The notes: generated by a model from the letters alone, not told the origin. A DNA stretch of 64,000 nucleotides from CAYJNO01 sp964371715 (GCA_964371715.1 CAYJNO010000003.1:1-64000); one strand, 5' to 3'. Positions 1 through 7,682 are shown, counted from the first letter of the stretch. Program-made: numbers and translations.

Positions 1-1185
1 TTATTTAGCTGCGTATGCTTCTAAAGCATAGTTAACTGCATTTAATAAAGCATTAGCTGTAGCTGTTGAACCAGTAACTGTATCAACTGCTGATAAATCA
101 GCTTGGTTTTCTAATAAAGAAGCAATGAATTCAGAACCTTCAGCTGTTAAAACACCACCATATGTTGGAGTTTCATTAGCATCTCTAACATCAATTGCAA
201 TTACATTACCTTCAGCATCAATTGTTACATTAGTTTCTATCTCTCCTGCATAACCTTGAGTAACAACTTCAAATTTATATGAACCATCATCATTAGTAGT
301 AGTATTAACTACACCTTGGAAGATTTCTCCATCAATAACATAATGCATCATTCTTTGGAAATCTCCAACGAAAGTAATAGTTGCACCAGCTACAGTATCT
401 CTATCCATAATCGCACTTGAAGATTGATTTTCTGTTTGGAACATAACTAATACATCTTCTAATGTCATATTGTTAGCTAAGATGTAATCTTCGATAGCTT
501 GGATTTGTTCTCCATAGCTTCTTCCACCATTAATTCCTTCAAAAGAAATTCTAGTATCAACTTCAACAAAAGTTGTACCATCATGTGCACCATGAACTGT
601 AATTAAATCTTTTACTAAAGTATCCTCTGTTAATTCAACTCCAGCTTCTTTCGCAACACCAGCATAAGAAATTAAAGCATCTTCTAAGCTTAATTCTGTG
701 CCTGTGTAATCAGTAATTGTTAATTCTTTAAAAGTTGTTTCATCTGTTAAATTTTCAATAGATGCATTTTGTAAAAATTGTCTTCCTCCATCTGCAAAAT
801 CTTCAGAGTATCCTTTAGATGTAAATTCAGTTAATGCAAATCCATCATCAGTTTTAGCTACTACAACATCACTAACATTCATTTCATATCCATTAATTTC
901 AGTTTTAGAATATTCAGTATCTAATCCTTTATTTCTAATAACATCAAATTCTAATGATGTTATGATTCCATCAGTTGTTTCACCATTAAAAATGAATGTA
1001 TCATTTTTTGGTGCTCCACTTGATGTAGTACCTACCATTTCATATTCTGCCCCAAAAGTTTCAACATTTGCAGTTGTTTCTGTTGTAGGTGTAGCAGTAG
1101 TTGTTTCTTCATTTGATTCAGTATTTGAACACGCACTTAAAGTAAGTACCATAGCCAATACTAATAACATTGATAGTCTTTTCAT
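1..1185 (-). CDS. Exported lipoprotein with FMN-binding-type modules
   Basis: 394 aa. A lipoprotein signal peptide ends in the lipobox LSAC with Cys19, followed by a Thr-rich spacer (about 25-42). Two regions resemble FMN_bind modules. One carries DTVAGAT at 263-269. The C-terminal one (about 275-394) ends with DTVTGST at 368-374, close to the ApbE-recognised flavinylation pattern D-x-x-[ST]-G-A-[ST]. By family knowledge, such extracytoplasmic proteins carry covalent FMN and pass electrons outside the membrane; the function here is inferred. An ApbE flavin transferase lies about 4.3 kb away. The ATG follows AAGGAG, and a strong promoter with an upstream palindrome lies in front of the gene. 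The stop codon is only 3 bases into the window; the gene is complete. The precise electron donor is unknown, and no Rnf, Ndh2 or EetAB gene is visible here. Confidence 0.75.
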   Translation of the reverse strand: MKRLSMLLVLAMVLTLSACSNTESNEETTTATPTTETTANVETFGAEYEMVGTTSSGAPKNDTFIFNGETTDGIITSLEFDVIRNKGLDTEYSKTEINGYEMNVSDVVVAKTDDGFALTEFTSKGYSEDFADGGRQFLQNASIENLTDETTFKELTITDYTGTELSLEDALISYAGVAKEAGVELTEDTLVKDLITVHGAHDGTTFVEVDTRISFEGINGGRSYGEQIQAIEDYILANNMTLEDVLVMFQTENQSSSAIMDRDTVAGATITFVGDFQRMMHYVIDGEIFQGVVNTTTNDDGSYKFEVVTQGYAGEIETNVTIDAEGNVIAIDVRDANETPTYGGVLTAEGSEFIASLLENQADLSAVDTVTGSTATANALLNAVNYALEAYAAK

Positions 1186-1221
1186 AAATTCTCCTTATTA
1201 GTTAATATTTTAACTAAAGTA

Positions 1222-1250
1222 ATTTTACTGTATTGTTAAAAATATGTCAA
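1222..1250 (-). promoter_or_regulatory. Promoter of the flavin-type lipoprotein
   Basis: On the minus strand, a perfect -35 TTGACA (1245-1250) is 17 bases from a -10 TAAAAT (1222-1227). Transcription would start near 1215, about 30 bases before the ATG. Seen by eye only; a sigma-A type promoter. Confidence 0.7.
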
Positions 1251-1254
1251 TTAA

Positions 1255-1274
1255 ATGTGAAATAAATTTCACAA
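1255..1274. promoter_or_regulatory. 20-bp inverted repeat upstream of the -35 box
   Basis: The palindrome has TGTGAAAT and ATTTCACA arms separated by AA. It sits 4 bases upstream of the lipoprotein -35 element. A near-identical element lies at 39506-39525, so this is probably an operator for a shared regulator. The 8-base gap between TGTGA and TCACA is longer than in Crp or Rex sites. It fits the LacI/cre outline TGAAA-N4-TTTCA but lacks the central CG. Confidence 0.55.
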
Positions 1275-1276
1275 AA

Positions 1277-1296
1277 AAAGATGCATAAGCATCTTT
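1277..1296 (-). terminator. Terminator of the transketolase operon
   Basis: An 8-bp hairpin (AAAGATGC, loop, GCATCTTT) follows the end of the transketolase C-terminal gene and overlaps its stop codon. On the minus strand it is followed by a run of T. Confidence 0.75.
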
Positions 1297-2224
1297 AAAT
1301 ATTTTCTTTTACTTTTTTAATAATTGTTGCCATATCCATTTGGTATTTAGCTAATAACTCTGATGGTTTTCCAGATTCACCATAAGTGTCTAATTGTCCT
1401 ACTTTAACTACTTTAGTTGGTTTTTTCTCACTTAAGATTTCACTTACTACACTTCCAAGTCCACCAATTACACTATGTTCTTCACATGTAATAATTACAT
1501 CATGTGTATTTGCAACTTCTACGATTAATTTTTCATCGAATGGTTTTATACATGGCATATTGATTACTGTTACTTCAACACCTTCAGCTTTTAATGCTTC
1601 ATAGGCATTTAAGGCTTCATTTACCATGATTCCTGTTGCTACTAAAGCTACTTTTGTTCCTTGTTTTAATGTATATCCTTTTCCAATTTCAAATTTATAA
1701 TTTGGATCTGTATTTACTGTTTCTACAGCACTTCTTCCAAGTCTTACATAACATGGTCCATTATATTCAGCTATTGCCTTAATTACTTGTGTTGTTTCAA
1801 TATCATCTGCTGGATTTAACACTACCATTCCAGGGATTGTTCTCATTAACGCTAAGTCTTCAAATGTTTGGTGTGTTGCACCATCTTCTCCAACTGTTAT
1901 TCCAGCATGTGTAGCACATACTTTTACATTTAAATGTGCATAACCAATTGAGTTTCTAATTTGTTCAAAAGCTCTTCCTGCTGCAAACATTGCAAATGTT
2001 GAAGCATATACAATATTACCTGATGTTGCAAGACCTGCTGCTACACCCATCATATTTGCTTCTGCAATACCCATATTAAAATGTCTTTCTGGACATACTT
2101 TTTGTGCTTCACTTGTTTTTGTTGATTTTGATAAGTCAGCATCTAATACTACTACTTTATCATTTGCTACTATTACTTCAGCTAATGTTTTACCATAAGC
2201 TTCTCTTGTCGCAACTTTAGCCAT
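1295..2224 (-). CDS. Transketolase, C-terminal subunit
   Basis: 309 aa. The pyrimidine-binding and C-terminal domains of transketolase, encoded as a separate chain. It pairs with the N-terminal TPP-binding subunit just upstream to form the cytoplasmic enzyme that transfers two-carbon ketol units in the pentose phosphate pathway. Visible family features are the N-terminal segment ending in the conserved Glu region RHFNMGIAEANMMG, the TVGEDGATHQ segment, and the C-terminal domain with an ITCEEHSVIGGLGS stretch. The start overlaps the upstream stop as TAATG behind a GGAGG site, which implies coupled translation and a 1:1 complex. Split transketolases are common in anaerobic Bacillota, so this is not a frameshift. 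The C-terminal half of DXS is a less likely alternative because the partner is a clear transketolase N-half. Confidence 0.93.
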   Translation of the reverse strand: MAKVATREAYGKTLAEVIVANDKVVVLDADLSKSTKTSEAQKVCPERHFNMGIAEANMMGVAAGLATSGNIVYASTFAMFAAGRAFEQIRNSIGYAHLNVKVCATHAGITVGEDGATHQTFEDLALMRTIPGMVVLNPADDIETTQVIKAIAEYNGPCYVRLGRSAVETVNTDPNYKFEIGKGYTLKQGTKVALVATGIMVNEALNAYEALKAEGVEVTVINMPCIKPFDEKLIVEVANTHDVIITCEEHSVIGGLGSVVSEILSEKKPTKVVKVGQLDTYGESGKPSELLAKYQMDMATIIKKVKENI

Positions 2225-3039
2225 TATTTACCCTCCAATTCTTTTAATGCTTGTACTAGTTCTTCATCACTTGGTGCTACCCCATGCCATCCATAGTTAT
2301 TTTCCATGAATGATACACCTTTTCCTTTTACTGTATGAGCAATAATAATTGTTGGTTTATCTTTTGTTTCTTTTGCCTGTTTTAAACTGTTTTTGATTTC
2401 ATCAAAATCATGTCCATTAATTTCTAAAACATTTAATCCAAATGCTTCAAATTTTGACTTAAATGGTTCAGGATTCATTACATCTGTAATGTTTCCATCA
2501 ATTTGTAATCCATTATAATCTAAGAAAATACATAAGTTATCTAACTTATAATGCGCTGAACTCATTAATGCTTCCCATACTTGTCCTTCTTGGCATTCCC
2601 CATCGCCTAAGATTGTATATGTACGATAATCTAAGTTATGAATTTTATTACTTAATGCCATTCCAACAGCTACAGAAATCCCTTGTCCAAGTGATCCTGT
2701 TGACATATCGACACCTAATGTGTTTTTCTTTGATGGATGTCCTTGAACATTTGAATTAATTAATCTAAATGTCATGATATCTTCATCACTGATAAAACCT
2801 TTAGCTTTTAAGGCACCATATAATACTGGTGAGGCATGACCTTTTGATAATACAAATTTATCTCTTGTCACATCCTTTACATTATCCATCGTGATATTCA
2901 TTTCATCAAAATATAATACACTCATGATATCAGCTATTGATAATGATCCACCTGGATGTCCACTTTTTGCGTTATTAATCATTCTAACAACATCTTTTCT
3001 TATTTCTGTTGCGATACTTACTAATTTACTGTTTTCCAT
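2224..3039 (-). CDS. Transketolase, N-terminal subunit
   Basis: 271 aa. The TPP-diphosphate-binding half of transketolase. It contains SGHPGGSLS near residue 27 and the thiamine diphosphate/Mg motif beginning GDGECQEGQVWEA (about 144-156). It lacks the pyrimidine-binding and C-terminal domains, which are in the next gene. The two chains together perform the non-oxidative pentose phosphate reactions. The gene has its own extended -10 promoter and a GGAGG ribosome site. It follows thrS across a terminator and is therefore first of a two-gene operon. Confidence 0.93.
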   Translation of the reverse strand: MENSKLVSIATEIRKDVVRMINNAKSGHPGGSLSIADIMSVLYFDEMNITMDNVKDVTRDKFVLSKGHASPVLYGALKAKGFISDEDIMTFRLINSNVQGHPSKKNTLGVDMSTGSLGQGISVAVGMALSNKIHNLDYRTYTILGDGECQEGQVWEALMSSAHYKLDNLCIFLDYNGLQIDGNITDVMNPEPFKSKFEAFGLNVLEINGHDFDEIKNSLKQAKETKDKPTIIIAHTVKGKGVSFMENNYGWHGVAPSDEELVQALKELEGK

Positions 3040-3058
3040 TTAAGTTCCTCCATAAATC

Positions 3059-3085
3059 ATTATAGCACAATATTTATTTTATCAA
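3059..3085 (-). promoter_or_regulatory. Extended -10 promoter of the transketolase operon
   Basis: On the minus strand TGC-TATAAT (-10 at 3059-3064, extension at 3065-3067) is preceded by a weak -35 TTGATA at 3080-3085 with a 15-base spacer. Placed about 20 bases upstream of the start codon. Confidence 0.55.
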
Positions 3086-3095
3086 TATAAATTAA

Positions 3096-3131
3096 AATGA
3101 GAGATTTAATCTAATCATTAAATCTCTCATT
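3096..3131 (-). terminator. Terminator of thrS
   Basis: A perfect 15-bp stem (3096-3110 with 3117-3131) around a 6-base loop, just after the thrS stop codon. On the minus strand it is followed by TTTTAATTT. Confidence 0.8.
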
Positions 3132-3135
3132 TATA

Positions 3136-4881
3136 CTATTTTACGATTGTTTTTTCAGCAATTTCTTTGCTTACTAATTCAATAAATTCTTCAATTGAAA
3201 CAGTTAAAGAATCTTTTGATCCATAACGTCTCATAGTGATTGTATTATTATCTACTTCACCTTGTCCTAAAACTAATTGAATTGGAGTCTTTTTAATTTG
3301 AGCTTCTCTTAAACGATATCCTAATTTTTCATTACGAGCATCTAATTTTACTCTAACACCTTTTTCAAGTAATAATGCTTCAATCTTACTTGCATATTCT
3401 AAGTGTAATTCATGATGAACAGGAATAATACTAATTTGATTTGGTGCTAACCACAATGGGAATGCGCCGGCAAAATGTTCTACTAAGATACCAATAAATC
3501 TTTCAATTGAGCCATAAATTACACGATGAACCATAACAGGTCTTTGTTTAGTTCCATCTTGTTCAACATAACTTAAGTCAAATCTTTCTGGTAAGTTCAT
3601 ATCTAATTGAATAGTTGCACATTGCCATACTCTATTTAAAGAATCTTTAATTTTAAAGTCTAATTTTGGACCATAGAATGCTCCATCGCCTGGATTTATT
3701 GTAACTTTTTTACCAGCTTTTAAACATGCTTCTTCAAGCGCTTTTTCAGATTTATCCCAAATTGCAATTTCACCAATATACTTCTCTTCAGGTCTTGTAC
3801 TTAATTCAATTTCATAATCAAATCCAAACATACGATATACTCTATCAATAAAGCCAATTAATCTAACAATTTCACTTTCAATTTGATCTGGTCTCATAAA
3901 TAAATGAGCATCATCTTGAGTAAATGATCTAACTCTAAATAAACCACTTAATGCTCCACTTGCTTCATGACGGTGCACTAATCCAAGTTCTCCCATTCTT
4001 AATGGTAAATCTTTATAAGAATATAAGCTATTTTTAAATGCTAACATTCCACCTGGACAATTCATTGGTTTAATAGCAAATTCACGATCATCAACTTGAG
4101 TTACATACATGTTTTCACGATAGTTAGCCCAGTGACCTGATACTTCCCATAATTCTTTTGAAAGCATGATTGGCGTTTTAATAAACTCATATCCTTCTTT
4201 AGTATGTTCTTCATACCAATAATTTTCTAAAAGATTTCTAATAACCATTCCATTTGGTAAAAAGAATGGTAATCCTGGTCCATATTCACTAAACATAAAT
4301 AAATCTAATTCTTTACCAAGTTTACGATGATCTCTTTTTTTAGCTTCTTCTAATAAATATAAATGTTCATTTAATGCTTCTTCAGTTTCAAAGCAAATAC
4401 CATAGATTCTTTGTAACATTTTATTTTTAGCATCACCCTTCCAATAAGCACCAGATACTTTTAATAATTTAAAATGTTTTAAGATTTTAACAGTTTCAAT
4501 ATGAGGCCCACGACATAAGTCAATAAAATCCCCTTGCTTGTAACATGTAATTGTTACTTCATTTTCATCCATGTTATTAATTAAATCAACTTTATACGGA
4601 TCATCTTTAAACATTTCTAAAGCTTCAGCTTTAGAAAGTTCTTCACGAATAATTCTTTTACCATCTTTCGCAAGTTTTTTCATTTCTTTTTCAATTTTAG
4701 GTAAATCTTCTTCTTTAATTACAGTATCACCTAAATCAACATCATAATAGAATCCTTCACTAATTACAGGTCCTACCCAGAATAGTGCTTGTGGATAGAT
4801 TCTTTTAATAGCTTGTGCCATTAAATGAGCACAACTATGATTTAAAATACTTAATTCTTCATGTTCTTTAATATTAATCAT
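3136..4881 (-). CDS. thrS: Threonyl-tRNA synthetase lacking the TGS domain
   Basis: 581 aa from the ATG at 4881, chosen because AAGGAGAG lies just before it. An in-frame start at 4926 would fall inside the T-box terminator and is rejected. The protein begins directly in the editing (N2) domain with LNHSCAHLMAQAIKR (the HxxxH zinc/editing motif), then the class II catalytic core (MNCPGGM, RMGELGLVHRHEASGAL, motif 3 near the C-terminal part of the core) and a C-terminal anticodon-binding domain. Typical bacterial ThrS is about 640 aa; the missing part is the N-terminal TGS domain of about 60 residues. The enzyme charges tRNA-Thr. Its expression is controlled by the T-box leader immediately upstream. 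Confidence 0.95.
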   Translation of the reverse strand: MINIKEHEELSILNHSCAHLMAQAIKRIYPQALFWVGPVISEGFYYDVDLGDTVIKEEDLPKIEKEMKKLAKDGKRIIREELSKAEALEMFKDDPYKVDLINNMDENEVTITCYKQGDFIDLCRGPHIETVKILKHFKLLKVSGAYWKGDAKNKMLQRIYGICFETEEALNEHLYLLEEAKKRDHRKLGKELDLFMFSEYGPGLPFFLPNGMVIRNLLENYWYEEHTKEGYEFIKTPIMLSKELWEVSGHWANYRENMYVTQVDDREFAIKPMNCPGGMLAFKNSLYSYKDLPLRMGELGLVHRHEASGALSGLFRVRSFTQDDAHLFMRPDQIESEIVRLIGFIDRVYRMFGFDYEIELSTRPEEKYIGEIAIWDKSEKALEEACLKAGKKVTINPGDGAFYGPKLDFKIKDSLNRVWQCATIQLDMNLPERFDLSYVEQDGTKQRPVMVHRVIYGSIERFIGILVEHFAGAFPLWLAPNQISIIPVHHELHLEYASKIEALLLEKGVRVKLDARNEKLGYRLREAQIKKTPIQLVLGQGEVDNNTITMRRYGSKDSLTVSIEEFIELVSKEIAEKTIVK

Positions 4882-4905
4882 TTTTCTCTCCTTCTTTAGG
4901 ACAAT

Positions 4906-4936
4906 AAAAAAGTCCTTAAATTTCAAATCTAAGGAC
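4906..4936 (-). terminator. Regulated terminator of the T-box leader
   Basis: The hairpin pairs GTCCTTAGAT with ATTTAAGGAC (4912-4936) and is followed on the minus strand by a T run at 4906-4911, just upstream of the thrS ribosome site. Its 5' arm overlaps the antiterminator region, as expected for a T-box. Confidence 0.85.
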
Positions 4937-5129
4937 GAATTAATTTTCGCGGTACCACCTTAGTTATAGTATAAAACTATCACCTCAAGACATCTTTATC
5001 GCAGATTATACGGTTTATTTTCATAAACAACTCCCAAGTAGTAACTAATAAGTTTCAAAATAAGTTTTCACCAACCACTTATCTCTCTACAATTGAATTC
5101 TTAACAGTCTTATCTTGTTCTTCGTTTCT
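4906..5129 (-). promoter_or_regulatory. T-box riboswitch (threonine) in the thrS leader
   Basis: The minus strand carries the conserved T-box AAGGTGGTACCGCG (about 4948-4962), an upstream AGAGAGATAAGTGGTTGGTG region (about 5066-5089), and a terminator with stem 4912-4936 and T run 4906-4911. Two adjacent ACT codons at 5037-5042 are candidate Thr specifiers. Uncharged tRNA-Thr should stabilise the antiterminator formed with the T-box and allow thrS transcription. This fills the otherwise gene-free stretch 4882-5199. Confidence 0.93.
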
Positions 5130-5135
5130 ATAATT

Positions 5136-5163
5136 ATTATACTTCTTTAAAGTTTAAAGTCAA
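5136..5163 (-). promoter_or_regulatory. Promoter of the thrS T-box leader
   Basis: On the minus strand, TTGACT (5158-5163) and TATAAT (5136-5141) are separated by 16 bases. Transcription would start near 5129, giving a leader of about 250 bases. Confidence 0.75.
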
Positions 5164-5199
5164 TATTTTTGATATTTCAACTTCAACTTTATTTAATGT

Positions 5200-5415
5200 T
5201 TATTTGTATTTCTTTTTTAACTTTGATATATCATCCGTGTCTACCCACTCTTCTGAATAGCCACAATTACAACATACATATCTATTAACTAAAATTGCTG
5301 ATAATATCGTAAGTCCTACTTGGATGTTATTACCTGCTCCATATGCTCCATTACGGCCTGGTACAAATAAAATATCTTTACCATGACATTTAGGACATGT
5401 ATTTGTATTTTTCAT
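5200..5415 (-). CDS. Small zinc-ribbon protein of unknown function
   Basis: 71 aa with a good AAAGGGG ribosome site. Two zinc knuckles are visible, CPKCHG at about 7-12 and CCNCGY near residue 48. Between them is a Gly-rich and hydrophobic stretch (about 21-43) with the segment VGLTILSAILV, long enough to be a hairpin or a single membrane-associated helix. The tail is Lys-rich. It is a stand-alone gene between the thrS leader and the divergent apbE, with an extended -10 (TGATATAAT) just upstream. I do not recognise a specific function. Structurally it is a treble-clef or rubredoxin-like metal-binding protein. Confidence 0.65.
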   Translation of the reverse strand: MKNTNTCPKCHGKDILFVPGRNGAYGAGNNIQVGLTILSAILVNRYVCCNCGYSEEWVDTDDISKLKKKYK

Positions 5416-5478
5416 TGTTATCCCCTTTAGATCTTAATCATTATATCACTTATTATATTATATTGTCTCCAATTGTTT

Positions 5479-5484
5479 TATAAT
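5479..5484 (+). promoter_or_regulatory. Possible -10 box for leaderless apbE mRNA
   Basis: TATAAT ends exactly 6 bases before the apbE ATG at 5491, the spacing expected if the A of ATG is the first transcribed base. No ribosome site is visible. No convincing -35 box is seen, and TATAAT is common by chance in such AT-rich DNA, so this is tentative. Confidence 0.3.
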
Positions 5485-5490
5485 AATAGT

Positions 5491-6597
5491 ATGAAAAAAT
5501 TAATTATTATATTACTTTGTATATTATTAAGTGGATGTACAAAAGAGTTAGATTTAAATTATTATACAGCAAGAACTACTACTTCAGGATTTGATACATT
5601 TATCAGTTTTTCAGCTTATATGGAAAATGAAGAAGATTTTAATAGCTTAGCTGATGAAGTTTTTGATGAATTTTCATACTACAATCAACTATTTGATAGC
5701 TTTAATGCATATGAAAATATCAACAATATACATACCATTAATCAAAATGCTGGTATTACTCCTATAGTTGTAGAACAAGAAATAATAGATTTATTATTAG
5801 AAGCTAAAGATTTTTATGATTTGACTGAAGGACATTTTAATGTAACAAGCGGTAACTTATTTAGTTTATGGCGTGACTATATAGATGATGGTAGCGCAAA
5901 AAATTTTGATGGAATATATGGTGAATTACCAACTGATATTGAAATCGATGAAGCTTTAAAATGTAGTGGATTTGAATATATTGAAATTAATGATAGTGAA
6001 AATACTGTCTATATAAATAATCCATGCGTTAAATTAGATGTTGGTGCCATTGCTAAAGGATATACAACTCAAATTATTGCAGCTAAATTACAAGAATCAA
6101 ATATTATCGGAATCATTAGTGCTGGTGGTAGTAGCAATCATTTAATTAATACTAAACGAGACAATGAGCCATGGATTGTAGGCTTAAAAAATCCTGATGA
6201 GTACTTTGGTGATCCTTTATTAAAGCTTAATATTGATACTTCAACTGCTGTTGTAACAAGCGGTGATAGTGTAAGATCTTATTATGCTGAGGATTTTATG
6301 CTTTATCATCATATAATCGATCCAATCAGTGGCTATCCAAGTAATCATTATCGCTCTGTTACTATAACACTAAATAATAGTAGCTATGCTGATATTCTAT
6401 CAACCGTTTTATATACTGTTGATATTGAAGATGGATTAAAAATTATTGATGCATTTGAAGATAAATATAATTTAGATTTAGAAGTAGTATGGATATTAGA
6501 TAATAATACTGAACTAACTCATACTAATGAATTTATACTAGATGACTATAAGATTATTACTACAAACGACATTAATAAACATTTAATATATGAATAA
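5491..6597 (+). CDS. apbE: FAD:protein FMN transferase lipoprotein (ApbE family)
   Basis: 368 aa from the ATG at 5491; a TTG 18 bases upstream is a weaker start. A lipoprotein signal peptide ends in LLSGC with Cys16, so it should act on the outer face of the membrane. Family features include the DVGAIAKGY segment, the SAGGSSN loop, HHIIDPISGYP, and the metal-binding Asp in SYADILST. ApbE enzymes attach FMN from FAD to a Thr/Ser of D-x-x-[ST]-G-A-[ST] motifs in exported redox proteins. Here it converges on a PplA-like lipoprotein gene, and another flavin-type lipoprotein lies at 1-1185; these are the likely substrates (inference). The two genes share a bidirectional terminator. Confidence 0.9.
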   Translation: MKKLIIILLCILLSGCTKELDLNYYTARTTTSGFDTFISFSAYMENEEDFNSLADEVFDEFSYYNQLFDSFNAYENINNIHTINQNAGITPIVVEQEIIDLLLEAKDFYDLTEGHFNVTSGNLFSLWRDYIDDGSAKNFDGIYGELPTDIEIDEALKCSGFEYIEINDSENTVYINNPCVKLDVGAIAKGYTTQIIAAKLQESNIIGIISAGGSSNHLINTKRDNEPWIVGLKNPDEYFGDPLLKLNIDTSTAVVTSGDSVRSYYAEDFMLYHHIIDPISGYPSNHYRSVTITLNNSSYADILSTVLYTVDIEDGLKIIDAFEDKYNLDLEVVWILDNNTELTHTNEFILDDYKIITTNDINKHLIYE

Positions 6598-6627
6598 AAG
6601 TGTCTTACATCAATGTAAGACACTTTT
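6596..6627. terminator. Bidirectional terminator between apbE and the PplA-like gene
   Basis: A 15-bp perfect stem (AAAAGTGTCTTACAT with its complement) with a minimal loop lies between two convergent stop codons. A-runs on one side and T-runs on the other serve both directions. Confidence 0.85.
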
Positions 6628-6632
6628 ATTTT

Positions 6633-7664
6633 TTAGTTATTAGCTATTTTATCTAAAACCATTGTGAATGGAGTTAAACTAATTGTTGCTGAAGTCATTA
6701 AATCAGCATCTGTTGTTTTTCCATTTTCATCAGTTGCAGCTATTGCATCTTCAATAGTTTTACCTACTAAGTATTCTTCATAACTTGCTACTTGCTCATA
6801 CCATTCTTTACCTATTGGTGAAGCTGCTGCCATACCATATTCTTCCATTAAGTCTTTTTTAGATACTAAGATTTCACTTGATTCTAAATCTAAAGTACCA
6901 TCAGCTTTGAAGTTAATTTGATTTTTTAAAGTATCAAATTGAGCAAAATTAATAGAACCATCATCATTTAATCCTACTAATGCATAAGTAACTTCAGTTG
7001 TATAATTTCCATTAGCATCAGCTGTTGCATCTTTTGTAGCTATTGTTGTATAACTTGCATTTTTATACATTGCACTTGGTGTAATTGAAACTGCATTTTC
7101 ATATGCTTTAGCAACTGCAGCTAATTCATTAGTAATATCAATTGTTACAGAACTTACTAAATCTTCATTTGTTGGGATACCATCTTCTAATGTAATTCCT
7201 CCTAATGCTTCATCATATGTTTTACCAATCATATAAGTTTCTAAAGCATCAATTTGTTCATACCATTCTTTACCAATTGGTGAAGCTGGTGCCATACCAT
7301 AGTCATCCATTTTTTCAGCTTTTGTTAATGAAGCATCTAAACCTTCTACTACAACTCCATTTTCATCAACTAAACCTTGTTGTTGAGAAACATCGATATC
7401 AACATATTCAATTTTACCCATATCATTGATAACAATTGTTGCATATGTTGTTTCAATAAGTGGTGTCATATCTGCATTTTCTCCATATGCTTGAGCAAAT
7501 ACACTAACTCCTCCTATACCTGCCATCGTAGATGCAACTGTTGTATCTTCAGTTGGCATTACTGTTGGCTCAACAGTTGGTTCTGCTGTTGGTTCTGGTG
7601 TTGATGTAGATGTACATCCTGTTATAAGCAATAAACTAAGTAAACTAAAATATAATTTTTTCAT
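6633..7664 (-). CDS. PplA-like flavin lipoprotein with two repeated modules
   Basis: 343 aa. A lipoprotein signal peptide (LITGC, Cys17) is followed by a Pro/Thr/Glu spacer (20-42). Two homologous modules follow. Each contains the segment YGMxxASPIGKEWYEQ (about 122-137 and 276-291), then GKT, then a motif resembling an FMN attachment site: DLVSSVT at 168-174 and DLMTSAT at 321-327. Both motifs have Ser in place of the usual Gly. As I recall the family, this layout resembles Listeria PplA, the exported flavoprotein of extracellular electron transfer that is flavinylated by an ApbE-type enzyme. The ApbE gene next door, convergent on this one, supports this. The gene has a strong AAAGGAGG site and a 17-spaced promoter. 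No EetA, EetB, DmkA/B or Ndh2 is visible, so the electron source is unknown. Confidence 0.75.
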   Translation of the reverse strand: MKKLYFSLLSLLLITGCTSTSTPEPTAEPTVEPTVMPTEDTTVASTMAGIGGVSVFAQAYGENADMTPLIETTYATIVINDMGKIEYVDIDVSQQQGLVDENGVVVEGLDASLTKAEKMDDYGMAPASPIGKEWYEQIDALETYMIGKTYDEALGGITLEDGIPTNEDLVSSVTIDITNELAAVAKAYENAVSITPSAMYKNASYTTIATKDATADANGNYTTEVTYALVGLNDDGSINFAQFDTLKNQINFKADGTLDLESSEILVSKKDLMEEYGMAAASPIGKEWYEQVASYEEYLVGKTIEDAIAATDENGKTTDADLMTSATISLTPFTMVLDKIANN

Positions 7665-7682
7665 TTTTAATCCTCCTTTAAT

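Noticed and set aside
962..1201. Plus-strand reading frame antisense to the first lipoprotein
   Set aside because: Low-complexity Val/Ser-rich shadow of the Thr-rich lipoprotein N-terminus, with no ribosome site.
1295..3039. Transketolase split by a frameshift
   Set aside because: Each half has its own ribosome site, the junction is a clean TAATG, and split transketolases are normal in many Bacillota.
3136..4926. ThrS start at 4926
   Set aside because: The extra N-terminal codons come from the T-box terminator hairpin and have no ribosome site; the ATG at 4881 does.
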